From NCBI GenBank assembly GCA_016795155.1, contig JAEUIE010000019.1, forward strand, positions 1 to 64,000: a DNA stretch of 64,000 nucleotides. Reading direction: 5' to 3'. Position 1 is the first letter of the stretch. Each line of letters begins with the position of its first letter. This document shows positions 27,323-36,671 of this stretch, one piece after another. The translations under genes were made by a program, and so were the position numbers. The notes below the pieces were generated by a model. That model made no database searches, was not told the origin of the DNA, and saw only the letters and a list, made by a program, of their open reading frames with translations. The DNA comes from Planctomycetia bacterium (GTDB lineage: Bacteria; Planctomycetota; Planctomycetia; Gemmatales; HRBIN36).

Positions 27323-28333
27323 TTACTGATGATGCTTGACAATGTTAGGCAGCAGATATTCACTAAAGGCACGCTCGAAATCATACTGAGGCTGAAAGCC
27401 CCAGTCATTTCGGGCGGCACTGTCATTGACATCAGCAGGCCAGGAATCCACGATGAGCTGCCTGCGCTGATCGGGCTGATACTGAATGTCTGCTTCCGGA
27501 AACGCTTTCAATACCCGCACGCGGAATTCCTCTGCAGAGGGATTGAACCCAGCGAGGTTATAGACTGGTTTCGACAGTTTCCTGTTATCTGCCTCGGCTA
27601 GTTTCAAGATGGCAGAAACCCCATCAGGCATGGCCATGAATGGTATGCGGGTATCGGGCCGGACAAAACACTTATAGGTCTGCTTCTTGGCTGCCGCATG
27701 AATCATTTCCGGTGCAAAATCACTCGTTCCACCTGTTGGCAAAGTAAAAGCACTGATTAATCCCGGAAATCGTATTCCCCGAAAATCAACGAGCCCTTTC
27801 GATTCCTGTATATCCAGTTGGCGGTAATGTTTCTGATAATAATTGCCCAGCTTCTCGCAATACAGTTTGTTGATGCCGTACATCGTTCGCGGCTCACACC
27901 AGTCTGACTCGAGTACTTTACCTGACTTCGCTTTAGTACTAACATCGGGCATACCGTAGACTGCTATGCTGCTTGGATAAATAAAACGTATTGGCTTTCC
28001 TTGCTGGCGAGCTTCGCTCACCGCCAGTTCCAGCAGGTTCAAAGTGCCATCGACATTGACCATGTGGGCCAGCTTCGGCATACGTTCTGATTTGGTGGAA
28101 AGCAATGCGGCCAGGTGAATGATGATATCGAAATCGTAATTCGCGCCGAGGTTCTCCACGACCGAGGCATCGGTGATATCGCCAACCACGGTTCGATAGC
28201 ATTTCTTCCTGATCGATTCATCAGGTGAGTTCAAATCGAGGGCGACAATCTGAGTACCACTGTTCGCAGCCAATGCTTCAATCAAGCCATGGCCAATTTC
28301 GCCATTTGCTCCAGTAATCAACACAGTTTTCAT
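27323..28333 (-). CDS. L-threonine 3-dehydrogenase, epimerase (SDR) type
   Basis: A 336-residue extended short-chain dehydrogenase starting at the ATG at 28333. It has the NAD motif TGANGEIGHG at residues 6-15 and catalytic YGINK (Tyr-x-x-x-Lys), plus YPSSIAVYG and RFPGLIS. Overall sequence resembles UDP-galactose-epimerase-like threonine dehydrogenases that make 2-amino-3-oxobutyrate. Linkage to kbl, 9 bases downstream, is the main reason to prefer this over a nucleotide-sugar epimerase. The open frame extends to 28525, but the added residues overlap the next gene and lack protein-like composition. Confidence 0.88.
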   Translation of the reverse strand: MKTVLITGANGEIGHGLIEALAANSGTQIVALDLNSPDESIRKKCYRTVVGDITDASVVENLGANYDFDIIIHLAALLSTKSERMPKLAHMVNVDGTLNLLELAVSEARQQGKPIRFIYPSSIAVYGMPDVSTKAKSGKVLESDWCEPRTMYGINKLYCEKLGNYYQKHYRQLDIQESKGLVDFRGIRFPGLISAFTLPTGGTSDFAPEMIHAAAKKQTYKCFVRPDTRIPFMAMPDGVSAILKLAEADNRKLSKPVYNLAGFNPSAEEFRVRVLKAFPEADIQYQPDQRRQLIVDSWPADVNDSAARNDWGFQPQYDFERAFSEYLLPNIVKHHQ

Positions 28334-28412
28334 GGATTTTTCCAGGCGATGGCCAAGCCTTTCGTGTCTGCTTCCAATACCATATGCATCCATTGGAAGC
28401 AGACCACAAGAA

Positions 28413-31400
28413 TTATTTTGGATTCGATTCCAGGTAAGCCAGCAGGTCTGCAATCTCCTGCAGGGTGAGTTCATCGATGAGTTTTTCGGGCATAGGTGAA
28501 ACGGTTGACGCAATCTGAGATTCAATATCTGCCTTGTTGATGGTTACTTTGGAACCATCGGTTTGCAACACGGTCACCGTGTTGCCCTGCGGCGCTGCCA
28601 GGCCGGTGATAGTCTGTCCCTGTACCGTAACGATCACCGTTCCTCGATACTGATCACTGATGGTTTTCGAAGGGTCAAGTATCGCTTCCAGTGTATCACG
28701 TCGTTGAAACCGGCTTTTGAGCGTTGTCAAATCTGGTCCTAATCCTTCGCCTTCATTTCCAAACTTATGACATTTGATGCAGTTCGTTTTCGTAAACACC
28801 ACCTTACCTTTAATGGCATCTCCTTTGGATGAAGCAACCACTGATTCAAAATCGCTCATCTTCCATTTGGAGGATGCGGTCAGAGCATTGACATTAGGAA
28901 CAGGTGTTTCCTTGGGGAACTGTTGATTGAACCAGCGAGACCACCCGTTGATCTCCTGCTTGATATCCGTACCATCCGGAGAAAAACGTAATGCCTTCCA
29001 TTTGTGTAGCAAACGAATGGCAGCCACTCGATCCTTCTCCTCCAATCGATTAATCGCAAGTATGACGGTTCGATAGGCTGCTGAATCTTCCGGCGCAGGC
29101 TGGTAGTCACACTTGGCCAGTGACTGCATGCAATCACGAACCACCAGTGGTGAAGTTAATCGAAGACCTTCCAGCAGATACTTCACATTTTCCCTGGCAG
29201 GCACTTTAGCCAGCAGACGAACAACAGACTCCAGCATAGTTGGATTACCTTCCACCATCTTTCGGAGAGCCTGCTGCACCTCAGCACGCTGAATCTGTCG
29301 CCCCAATTGATCCAGCACAACCGATTGAAGTTTCACTACATAGGTATCTTTGCTGTTGCTTATATTCTGTAAGAGATTGATTAGATCAGAGGCATCCTGC
29401 TCGCTGCCATAACCATCCAGCAAGACTGCAGCGACATGCGGCTTGGAATCAACCTGCTGCATGAGGAGCTTTCTTTCATCGGGTGATAATGCGTGTGACC
29501 AGTCTTTGAAGATGTTCTGCATGAAAGGCGCATAGCTATGTCCGCCCGACCAGGTTTTGGTCGCTTCATACCAGTTGACAACGGCATCCCTGGTTTGCTG
29601 CGTATACCCATGATGATGTAACAGACGAAGCAGATAGAAGAAGTAGATACTCTGTGGACGATCCGATTGTGTTCTGACCATTTCTGCCGTGAGTTTCTGA
29701 GCAACAGGCAGAGCGGTCCATTGGTTGCGGGCAGCGTGAGAAAGCAGAATGCCTAACTCTCGGTTTACTCGTGAATCACTGGTGGGGAACTGTTCAAACC
29801 AGGAATTGACTGCCTTTTGAACGATTGTATTTTGAGAGTCCAAATTGCAGTGAATGCATACCAGTTGCCAGGTTCGTAGTTGTTGCAACTGGACTGTTGG
29901 ATCAGTTGACTTGGTCAGGGCATTCAATCTATCGACAATCTGCGTTTGGTACTTGGCAGCCTGTCCGGTCTTACACAGCGCAACAATAGCCTCCATCGCC
30001 TGCAAATCACTCGATTGACTAAGTTTGTTTATCCATGTTTCTGGCTCAAGTCGCTGCAGGACCAGCCTGGCTGCGGTCCGGAGAAAAGGATCAGACTGCC
30101 CCAATAATGACCAGATCTCGTCGACAGGAACAGTGAGCTGATGTCTGATGATAGCATCACACGCCAGTCGCTGCTGGTAGGCATCGCCGGATTTCAATTG
30201 CTTTTGAATTGCAGACAGTTCAGGCGGGGCAGGGGGTTTCCATTCTAAGCGGTTTTTGCTCCATGCAGCAAGAGGCTGTATCCTGCCTCTGGAATCATTG
30301 TCGGTTGATGGATTGGCATAACGGATTCTGTAAACTCCACCAGTGGTGCTACGACCTCCCAGCGTGAAGTAGATTGAGCCATCAGGCCCCACTTCCAGAT
30401 CGGTAACGTTCAGTGGAGATCCGGTACAGAACTTCTCAGCGTTGCCGCGAAAGCCAGCCCCGTGAGGGGTCGTATGCACAGCCCAAATGACACCGATGGA
30501 CCAGTCTGCCAGGAATATTGCGCCTTGATATTTCGATGGGTACTTAACATGTTCATACACTGCAACACCGCAAGGTGAACCACGGCCAGTTTCTACCATC
30601 GGCTCGAGGCTATCCAGGTAATAGTTAGGCGTATTGGCTGCTCCAGTTCGCCAAAGGTAATCTGCCCCTGGTGGAACGTGGCACACACGCACTGGGCGAT
30701 ACCAAGGCATGCCTTCATCCCATTCCATGTCGCTGTCGAAGGTAAACATTTCCCCGTCTGATCGGAATGCAGCATCATACTGATTGCGGAAGCCAGCAGC
30801 ATACAGGCTCATGTTGTTACCTTCATGATCTAATCGCCAAATAGTTCCGCCTGGTGCAAGAATGTTGGCAGCATGGCCACGTCCATCGTTTAAACGTGGA
30901 ATAAGAACATCTTCAGTAGTTCCCGGCTTGCCCTGATCGGGGCCAAAATAGCCGTTTGGCCAACGGGTTAATGGCGAATTTTTCGCCAGTTCCTTCGGCT
31001 GAGCCCAGGCATGGTTTCCGATGACCAGATACAGCCAGTCATCTGGGCCATGGATTATCGCATGTGGTCCATGTTCTCCCATTCCACCCTTGAACTTGTG
31101 CAATAGCTGCACTTCATCAACAACATCATCATTGTTCTTGTCAATCGCACGATACAGCCCGGTTCCTTTCGGTCCATCTCCCACCACCAGCAAGGCATCG
31201 CGCACCCAGCACATTCCCTGTGCGTTTTTAACCTGCTCGCAGTAAGGTTCAATCTTCTTCAGTTCGCCATTTTGATCCTGCTCGGTACATAGCAAAATCG
31301 GACCGCGCTCCTGCGAAACCAGCAATCTGCCTTTGGCATCAAAAGTCATATTGATAATTGAAAATGGTATCCGTGGATTGAGCTTCGGAGCAACAGGATT

Positions 31401-32048
31401 GGGAGGAATGACGGTCTCCACAACAAACCCTTCAGGCACCTTGAATCGTTGTGAAGAAGGTCCATCGCTCCAACTTAACGTTCCCCAAGGTTCGGTGTTT
31501 CCATATTCGCCCAGCACATGAACCGGCTGCCAGTTCTTATCCTCAAATTCAGGCTTGATCCATTGCTCATCAGGCCTGGTGCTGACCGACTTCCATGAGC
31601 GATCGCTATTGATTGCCATGGAGGATTTGCCATTGGGAATGACTGTCAAGCGAACAAGAAGTGCTGCAGCACCCGGCGATTCGTTGCCAGCTTCAATGGC
31701 TATAACATTAGTGCCATGCTTCGCCAATTTCTTGACATCGTAACGATAAACCTGTTGCCAGTTATCGCCACTGCCGATGCGTTGTCCATTAAACCAAACG
31801 GTGAATGTATTATCGGCAGTCAGTTCAAGAACTGCTTCATCAACCGGGTTTGCGATGGGGCGGTCGATGGTAAATGTTTTTCGAAACCAACGGTTACCAG
31901 CAGGCAGTTGCTGTGAAGTAGCCGCTTCGCTTGTCCAGATCCATGCTAAATCTGGCTTATCTTTTTGAACAGACTGACTGTTTCCCTGCAAGCTGCATAT
32001 CAGACAACTCAGAATAACCAGATTGACAAAAACCATATGAACTGGCAT
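28413..32048 (-). CDS. Giant PVC-type haem-binding CxxCH protein
   Basis: A roughly 1211-residue secreted protein. A signal peptide is followed by a jelly-roll/galactose-binding-like domain (about 30-185: WFRKTFTID, AVLELTADNTFTVWFNGQ). A membrane-bound-dehydrogenase propeller spans about 200-560, with FDSDMEWDEGMPWYRPVRVCHV and GGRSTTGGVYRIRY. A long HEAT-like helical part runs to about 1060. A C-terminal haem domain has NCIKCHKFG and a late SPMPEKLID supplying a possible Met ligand. The architecture is planctomycete-typical and presumed to oxidise carbohydrate-derived substrates. ATG at 32048 is preferred (AGGA 8 bases upstream); an ATG at 32057 is also possible. It differs from 13389 by the extra N-terminal domain. 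Confidence 0.9.
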   Translation of the reverse strand: MPVHMVFVNLVILSCLICSLQGNSQSVQKDKPDLAWIWTSEAATSQQLPAGNRWFRKTFTIDRPIANPVDEAVLELTADNTFTVWFNGQRIGSGDNWQQVYRYDVKKLAKHGTNVIAIEAGNESPGAAALLVRLTVIPNGKSSMAINSDRSWKSVSTRPDEQWIKPEFEDKNWQPVHVLGEYGNTEPWGTLSWSDGPSSQRFKVPEGFVVETVIPPNPVAPKLNPRIPFSIINMTFDAKGRLLVSQERGPILLCTEQDQNGELKKIEPYCEQVKNAQGMCWVRDALLVVGDGPKGTGLYRAIDKNNDDVVDEVQLLHKFKGGMGEHGPHAIIHGPDDWLYLVIGNHAWAQPKELAKNSPLTRWPNGYFGPDQGKPGTTEDVLIPRLNDGRGHAANILAPGGTIWRLDHEGNNMSLYAAGFRNQYDAAFRSDGEMFTFDSDMEWDEGMPWYRPVRVCHVPPGADYLWRTGAANTPNYYLDSLEPMVETGRGSPCGVAVYEHVKYPSKYQGAIFLADWSIGVIWAVHTTPHGAGFRGNAEKFCTGSPLNVTDLEVGPDGSIYFTLGGRSTTGGVYRIRYANPSTDNDSRGRIQPLAAWSKNRLEWKPPAPPELSAIQKQLKSGDAYQQRLACDAIIRHQLTVPVDEIWSLLGQSDPFLRTAARLVLQRLEPETWINKLSQSSDLQAMEAIVALCKTGQAAKYQTQIVDRLNALTKSTDPTVQLQQLRTWQLVCIHCNLDSQNTIVQKAVNSWFEQFPTSDSRVNRELGILLSHAARNQWTALPVAQKLTAEMVRTQSDRPQSIYFFYLLRLLHHHGYTQQTRDAVVNWYEATKTWSGGHSYAPFMQNIFKDWSHALSPDERKLLMQQVDSKPHVAAVLLDGYGSEQDASDLINLLQNISNSKDTYVVKLQSVVLDQLGRQIQRAEVQQALRKMVEGNPTMLESVVRLLAKVPARENVKYLLEGLRLTSPLVVRDCMQSLAKCDYQPAPEDSAAYRTVILAINRLEEKDRVAAIRLLHKWKALRFSPDGTDIKQEINGWSRWFNQQFPKETPVPNVNALTASSKWKMSDFESVVASSKGDAIKGKVVFTKTNCIKCHKFGNEGEGLGPDLTTLKSRFQRRDTLEAILDPSKTISDQYRGTVIVTVQGQTITGLAAPQGNTVTVLQTDGSKVTINKADIESQIASTVSPMPEKLIDELTLQEIADLLAYLESNPK

Positions 32049-32219
32049 GAATTTCATCCTGTCTGAAACGTGTTACAAGGTAGCATTCTACTTGTAACTT
32101 GATCTGCTTCAACGGAACGCATAATCACTCTTTCAGCATCTTGCACTATTTTCATCACTGGTTCGGCATGGCAAACATCAGTCTTGACGTATAATAGTTT
32201 TGACAGTTGAGGAACAAGA

Positions 32220-32969
32220 ATGGGACAGGATATTGATCGTGCACTGGCTGGGTGGGAATTCAAACCTGGAATGATCCAGGCGCGGATGGTGACGTCTGGC
32301 GATGGGCGCCAGGTCATTCAACTGCGCATTGATCTTGGTGTGCTGCAGATGGAAGTGAAGGGCAGACCCGATGGCGCCCGCCCGAATGGCTTCCTGACCT
32401 ATCTTGATTACCTTCGCGATTTGATTCGCCGCAAGGGACTCGAATCCGACGACTCATTCACCATGACTGAAGAACATTGTGTCGAAGCGGATCGGGAGTT
32501 CGTCCAGTTTTATCATCGGCGTGTAGCATTCCTCACCATGAATCAGTTTGAACGAGCCATCCGCGATGCTGACCATACGCTCGCCTTCATGGATCTGGTT
32601 AAAGAACATGCACCACATAACGACTATGTGACAGCACATGAACAGTACCGTCCCTTCGTTCTGTTTCATCGAACTGCAGCCATGGTAGAAGCCTCATTGG
32701 CCAAGGATACACCAGAAACTGCCATCGATGCCATTCGGGACGGATTACAGCGCATCAAGGAAGTGTTCATCGAATATGAGCAGGATGAACGTTACGACAA
32801 GGATCCGCTGGTAAAGGAGCTGAAGAAGAAGCTGAAACAACTGCGCAAGGAGCATGGTGTGAAACTGACTTTGAAAGAGCAGCTCGCCAAGGCAGTAGAA
32901 AAAGAAGACTATGAGACTGCAGCCAGGCTTCGCGATGAAATGAAGAAGCGAAGCCAAGCCAACTCGTAA
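32220..32969 (+). CDS. UVR-motif protein with coiled C-terminus
   Basis: A 249-residue soluble protein. Residues 210-246 form a UvrB/UvrC (UVR) motif, LKEQLAKAVEKEDYETAARL, the helical hairpin used for protein contacts in UvrB, UvrC, McsA and ClpC partners. The N-terminal 200 residues are not recognised but have two blocks of regular helices with charged heptads. It has no CxxC zinc sites, so it is not McsA. The ribosome site (TTGAGGAA) is good. A role in protein quality control or DNA repair is possible but not shown. It is transcribed divergently from the large CxxCH protein. Confidence 0.82.
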   Translation: MGQDIDRALAGWEFKPGMIQARMVTSGDGRQVIQLRIDLGVLQMEVKGRPDGARPNGFLTYLDYLRDLIRRKGLESDDSFTMTEEHCVEADREFVQFYHRRVAFLTMNQFERAIRDADHTLAFMDLVKEHAPHNDYVTAHEQYRPFVLFHRTAAMVEASLAKDTPETAIDAIRDGLQRIKEVFIEYEQDERYDKDPLVKELKKKLKQLRKEHGVKLTLKEQLAKAVEKEDYETAARLRDEMKKRSQANS

Positions 32970-32976
32970 GTGATGA

Positions 32977-33141
32977 CTATTCCGCGGGAACCCAGAAGGG
33001 GCTAACCTTCTTAATCTTGGATATTATTGCCTGCTGATCTGCAGGATTTTTGGTGGTGGCCAGCTTGGTCTTCAGCTTAGCCACGGTTGCACGGCGCTTG
33101 CGTTTACGTTTCAGTTCTGACTTACGTTCAATGTAGGACAT
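32977..33141 (-). CDS. 54-residue Lys/Arg-rich microprotein, DUF6800-like
   Basis: A complete ATG-to-TAG frame encodes 54 residues beginning MSYIERKSELKRKRKRRATV and ending in PFWVPAE. About a third of the residues are Lys or Arg and the first half is predicted helical. This pattern resembles short basic proteins annotated DUF6800 in planctomycetes, which occur widely there and may bind RNA or ribosomes; I recall the family and have not searched it. The gene is convergent with the UVR-motif gene, 7 bases from its stop. Its upstream region is AT-rich. The ribosome site is weak. Confidence 0.65.
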   Translation of the reverse strand: MSYIERKSELKRKRKRRATVAKLKTKLATTKNPADQQAIISKIKKVSPFWVPAE

Positions 33142-33221
33142 CGCGATTTCTTTGCCTGAGACTGAGATTTACACTTATTATTAGATAGTGATTAGCGCCA
33201 TATTCTGCAAGAGGATTCATT

Positions 33222-34361
33222 TCAAGGGCCCTGCATCCACTTCAACTGCTCTTCCATTTCGCTCACCAGTTGAGGATCTCTGGCCCTGATGGATTCCGTG
33301 AATTTCCTGGCATTTTCACTTGGATTACTCAATGCATAACGAATGATCGCACGTTTCGAGATTACCGACTCGAAGTTTTGCTGATAAAGTTTGAAAACTG
33401 CCTGTTCCGTATCCCAGCATTTCATCACCCTCATCTGTTCAATGGCCAAATCCATCATTTCCAACTGCGACAAAAACTGCACCAGGGTATTAGAAACCTT
33501 TTCACGAACGCTTTCTTTTCGAACTGCATGCATGAACTTGATGAATCTCAATAATGCATGTTTTTCAGTGAAGTTACGTTTTTCGTCCTTGGCAATGTTT
33601 TGTACTAATAGCCAGGCGGCAGCAGCATCCTGTCTTTCAATTCCGCAGAGTATGCCATCCAGTGCCGTGGCGTACCGTGCATCGGGCGGATGGTCTATCA
33701 ACCTTTTCAATAAGGCAAAGTCATCCCGGTTGCCACACGCACCCAGGAGATAAGCATAAAGTGCCAGACAATGTTGAGGCGTTTTCGAGTCAACCACCCA
33801 TCGTCGTAATTTGGCGGCATCAAGCTGCCCCGCAATATTGGCAACATCTTCATTCTGAGCGATGGACCATTCCTTGTAAGCATCGTTGGCAATTTCAGGC
33901 TCGTTGTCCTGAAAAAAATCAAATGTGTACTTCAACCTGGCTTGTCTTTCCGATGGAGTCCCCAAGCCGGTGAGTTTGGGCATATTCTGCAGGTACGAAA
34001 CCAATCGATCCGTGGTACATTCGATGCTGCGGTACGGGTCAACTTGTCCCTGGTTGATATCCAGAAAAATGATGTACCGGATGCCTGGCACTGGCGGGAC
34101 ATAACGTGGCAGGGTCAATTTGCCGGCAGCAATCTCCTTGCGATCACCTTGCAGGATTTTCTCAATCTGAAAGTCACTGGTTCCCTTGATGCCATCCGGG
34201 GCCAAGCGGGAATCGGTGATTCGACCGAATATAACGAGTTTGGCGCCTGCCACTTCCTTGGAAAGAGGCATACCCTGATTGCTGCAAAGCACGCACGCAT
34301 GCAGCAGGGCAGGGCAGAGAAGCAGCAGAATGAACACGCGCTGAAACTGGACCAGATACAT
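33222..34361 (-). CDS. Secreted CxxC protein, paralogue B
   Basis: A 379-residue protein with a signal peptide (about 1-22) followed at once by a CVLC motif. It is clearly paralogous to the gene at 34380: both share CxxC after cleavage, a DFxIE-type segment, LPRY-[IV]-PP, F-x-D-[IL]-N, DNEIA-like PEIANDAYKEW, a LGACG turn, DGIL-[AC]-G and RAI-[IL]-RY near the C-terminus. No named family is recognised. The C-terminal two thirds are helical and repeat-like. It is last in a minus-strand gene run with metal-permease genes, 18 bases after its paralogue. AAGGG before the ATG is a good ribosome site. Confidence 0.8.
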   Translation of the reverse strand: MYLVQFQRVFILLLLCPALLHACVLCSNQGMPLSKEVAGAKLVIFGRITDSRLAPDGIKGTSDFQIEKILQGDRKEIAAGKLTLPRYVPPVPGIRYIIFLDINQGQVDPYRSIECTTDRLVSYLQNMPKLTGLGTPSERQARLKYTFDFFQDNEPEIANDAYKEWSIAQNEDVANIAGQLDAAKLRRWVVDSKTPQHCLALYAYLLGACGNRDDFALLKRLIDHPPDARYATALDGILCGIERQDAAAAWLLVQNIAKDEKRNFTEKHALLRFIKFMHAVRKESVREKVSNTLVQFLSQLEMMDLAIEQMRVMKCWDTEQAVFKLYQQNFESVISKRAIIRYALSNPSENARKFTESIRARDPQLVSEMEEQLKWMQGP

Positions 34362-34379
34362 TCCATGTACCCTTGAGCA

Positions 34380-35579
34380 CTACTTGTTCCTGGCTGCGTC
34401 GGCCTGCGAGATCTTTTCGAGATCAAGAATCTCCTGGGCATCCCTGATTTTTTCCGGATGCGTTTTTCTCACATCTTCAACATATGCTTTGGCTGCGGCA
34501 TCATCAGGTACGGAAAGCATGTATCGAAGAACGGCACGTTGAACAATCGGTGCAAGATGTGTTTCTCGTTTGCTTTGCTGAATAATGGTGGAGGTAAATT
34601 TCCATTGTTTCCATTTTCGCAGGTCTTCAATAGCCAGGTCTGCAATGTCCCCCTGGCCGACAAAGGTTTCCATAGTCTTCAATAAATCTTCCTGAGGAAC
34701 ATAACCAATGTGACTTTCCCACAGAAAACGAATGGTTCGCAGAGCCGCATAACGTTTGTTGAAATCCAGATTGGAACTGCTCACCAGTGATTGGGTATAT
34801 TTCCAGCCATTGACCTTATCGACCAGGATGTATCCAGCCAGGATACCATCGATTCCCGATATCAGGCTTTTATCCGGATCGTTCAGCAGCGATAGGAACA
34901 ACTCGCCATCTTCCTGTTTGCCGCAGAGTCCCAGCATGAGTCCCAGCAAGCCATAGCGGTAAATGGCAGTGTTGGGGTCTTTAAGCCAAACCTGCAGACG
35001 CTTACGCATGGCATCATCGCCATGTGCTTTTACCATTTTGACGACATCGGCATAATCTGCTTTGCCAAATTCCTTGAATGCATCAGTTGCGATTTCATTA
35101 TCAACATGATCGAGATAATTGAAATAGAAATAGAGACGCTTGGTGATATTCTTCTCATCCAACTGCAGCGCTTCTTTCAGATACCTGACCAAAATGCCAT
35201 CTTTGGCTGTCAGATAAAGATAGGTGTCAGGCTGATCGTTGTTCAAATCACAAAAGACCAGGAGTTTCTCAGGCCCGGTGGTACTGGGTGGAATATAACG
35301 GGGCAGGGTGATGGTTTTCTTGTTCTTGAGAAATGGATCATTCTTAACCACTTCCTCAATGGTGAAATCGGTGGTACTGAACTCGCGGCCATCAGCGTCA
35401 CGCTTGATTTGCGGATTACTCGGAACCCCAAACAGGACAAACCTCGCCTGCTGAACTTCCTTAACCAGAGTCTGGCCCTGCATCGTGCCACAGAATGGGC
35501 AGTGGGCCTGGACCGATGCCGACAGTGTGAACACTACAACTACCGCCATCACCCGACTGAACCAAGATGATGCAAACAT
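34380..35579 (-). CDS. Secreted CxxC protein, paralogue A
   Basis: A 399-residue exported protein when started at the ATG at 35579, chosen because AGGAAAG lies 6 bases upstream; an upstream in-frame start exists at 35600. The signal peptide ends at ASVQA and the mature protein begins HCPFCG. A beta-rich N-terminal domain (TTDFTIEEVVKNDP, ITLPRYIPP, KLLVFCDLNND) resembles an OB/NTR-like netrin module by spacing, which is inference. The remainder is helical. The CPFC pair could bind metal or form a redox disulfide. It sits directly after the His-rich permease partner, so a metal-related role is suspected but unproven. Confidence 0.8.
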   Translation of the reverse strand: MFASSWFSRVMAVVVVFTLSASVQAHCPFCGTMQGQTLVKEVQQARFVLFGVPSNPQIKRDADGREFSTTDFTIEEVVKNDPFLKNKKTITLPRYIPPSTTGPEKLLVFCDLNNDQPDTYLYLTAKDGILVRYLKEALQLDEKNITKRLYFYFNYLDHVDNEIATDAFKEFGKADYADVVKMVKAHGDDAMRKRLQVWLKDPNTAIYRYGLLGLMLGLCGKQEDGELFLSLLNDPDKSLISGIDGILAGYILVDKVNGWKYTQSLVSSSNLDFNKRYAALRTIRFLWESHIGYVPQEDLLKTMETFVGQGDIADLAIEDLRKWKQWKFTSTIIQQSKRETHLAPIVQRAVLRYMLSVPDDAAAKAYVEDVRKTHPEKIRDAQEILDLEKISQADAARNK

Positions 35580-35624
35580 AGAGTCTTTCCTGAAAAACAA
35601 AACTACCTTAGCTATTGTCGCACA

Positions 35625-36656
35625 TTAATTGAGATAAGGGAAGGGGGGCATAGGCGCCAACTCAACTGAGACTGCCTTCATAAACGCCTGGTACTTGCCA
35701 TCCTGACCGGGCATGAATTTCAAACGCCCCTGAACCTTCACCCATTTCGTTCCCGTTTTCTTGCTACCATCGTTGAGATTCTCGGGCAAAGGCTTGCGGG
35801 TTGCACAAAGAATCATGGCCGGTCGGGAATCCGTCAGGCAACATGCCATTCTTAAACGCACCACCCGGAATACGCTGACAGCACCTGTCTCTTCGAGATC
35901 GAACATGCCTTCGAGTTCCACTTTACGATATGCTGCATATTGCTTCATCAGACCTGGATCCTGAACGACTTTTTCAAGCTCCGCAAGATCTGTAACAAAT
36001 GGCTTGACGCCTTTTGCCTCATCATCCAATTCATCGATAATGCTCTGGACGCCGGAGGCAAAGGTGGTTGAGAAACCCACTTGAGGAAACACTTCATTGG
36101 GCATGCTGAACGCACCCATCATCATCCAGCACATCTGTTCATTGACCATTCCCGACCTCTTGTTCTTGAGGGCTGCATCAATGCGGTAGCGTTCAAAGTT
36201 TTCGATCATGCGCGTGTCAGGTAAGCCCATCATGATCAGAATCAGAGGAATCAAGAGGGGGATATATCGAATAGGGTTCCAGTTATGGTCGTGTCCGTGA
36301 TCGCAGCATTCATGTCCCGCATGCTCGTGTTCATGATCATGATGGTGTTCATGACCATGTTCACCATGATCGTGATCGCAGCAGTCATGGTCTTTTTCAT
36401 CAGGATCATGATCGTGGTGATGCCCATCGCCACCGCGTCGCAGATTGATCAACAGAATCACGAAGAGGACAAGCAGAAAAATACCACCGATAAAGATGGT
36501 GTACTGTATCCAGGTTGTAACCAGGGACAGGATGCTCCTTTCCCCCGGGCTGAACCGGTAGTAATGGGAAAGAAACATCCAGACCATGACCAGTCCGTAG
36601 GCGCCTGTCATGATGAGAGTAAAGAGTCTTTCCATGAACTGACTGTTGCGATGCAT
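35625..36656 (-). CDS. His-rich YcgQ/TIGR03943-like membrane protein
   Basis: A 343-residue protein. Two transmembrane segments (about 12-30 and 50-70) are followed by a striking metal-binding loop at about 76-125, with runs of His, Asp and paired Cys (DHDCCDHDH, HECCDHGHDH). A third membrane segment (about 130-145) precedes a C-terminal extracytoplasmic domain ending in WVKVQGRLKFM...KYQAF. The C-terminal region and its coupling to the permease at 36672 match the YcgQ/TIGR03943 subunit, which in Bacillus partners YcgR and is Zur-regulated. The loop strongly suggests zinc or a similar divalent metal as cargo. Confidence 0.8.
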   Translation of the reverse strand: MHRNSQFMERLFTLIMTGAYGLVMVWMFLSHYYRFSPGERSILSLVTTWIQYTIFIGGIFLLVLFVILLINLRRGGDGHHHDHDPDEKDHDCCDHDHGEHGHEHHHDHEHEHAGHECCDHGHDHNWNPIRYIPLLIPLILIMMGLPDTRMIENFERYRIDAALKNKRSGMVNEQMCWMMMGAFSMPNEVFPQVGFSTTFASGVQSIIDELDDEAKGVKPFVTDLAELEKVVQDPGLMKQYAAYRKVELEGMFDLEETGAVSVFRVVRLRMACCLTDSRPAMILCATRKPLPENLNDGSKKTGTKWVKVQGRLKFMPGQDGKYQAFMKAVSVELAPMPPFPYLN

Positions 36657-36671
36657 GGTTTACCTCTCGAA

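Noticed and set aside
28334-28525. N-terminal extension of the threonine dehydrogenase
   Set aside because: It overlaps the large CxxCH gene and lacks protein-like sequence; the Rossmann motif starts right after ATG 28333.
32190-32195. TATAAT upstream of the UVR-motif gene
   Set aside because: A TTGAC lies directly adjacent rather than 17 bases away and no other -35 box is seen, so promoter support is weak.
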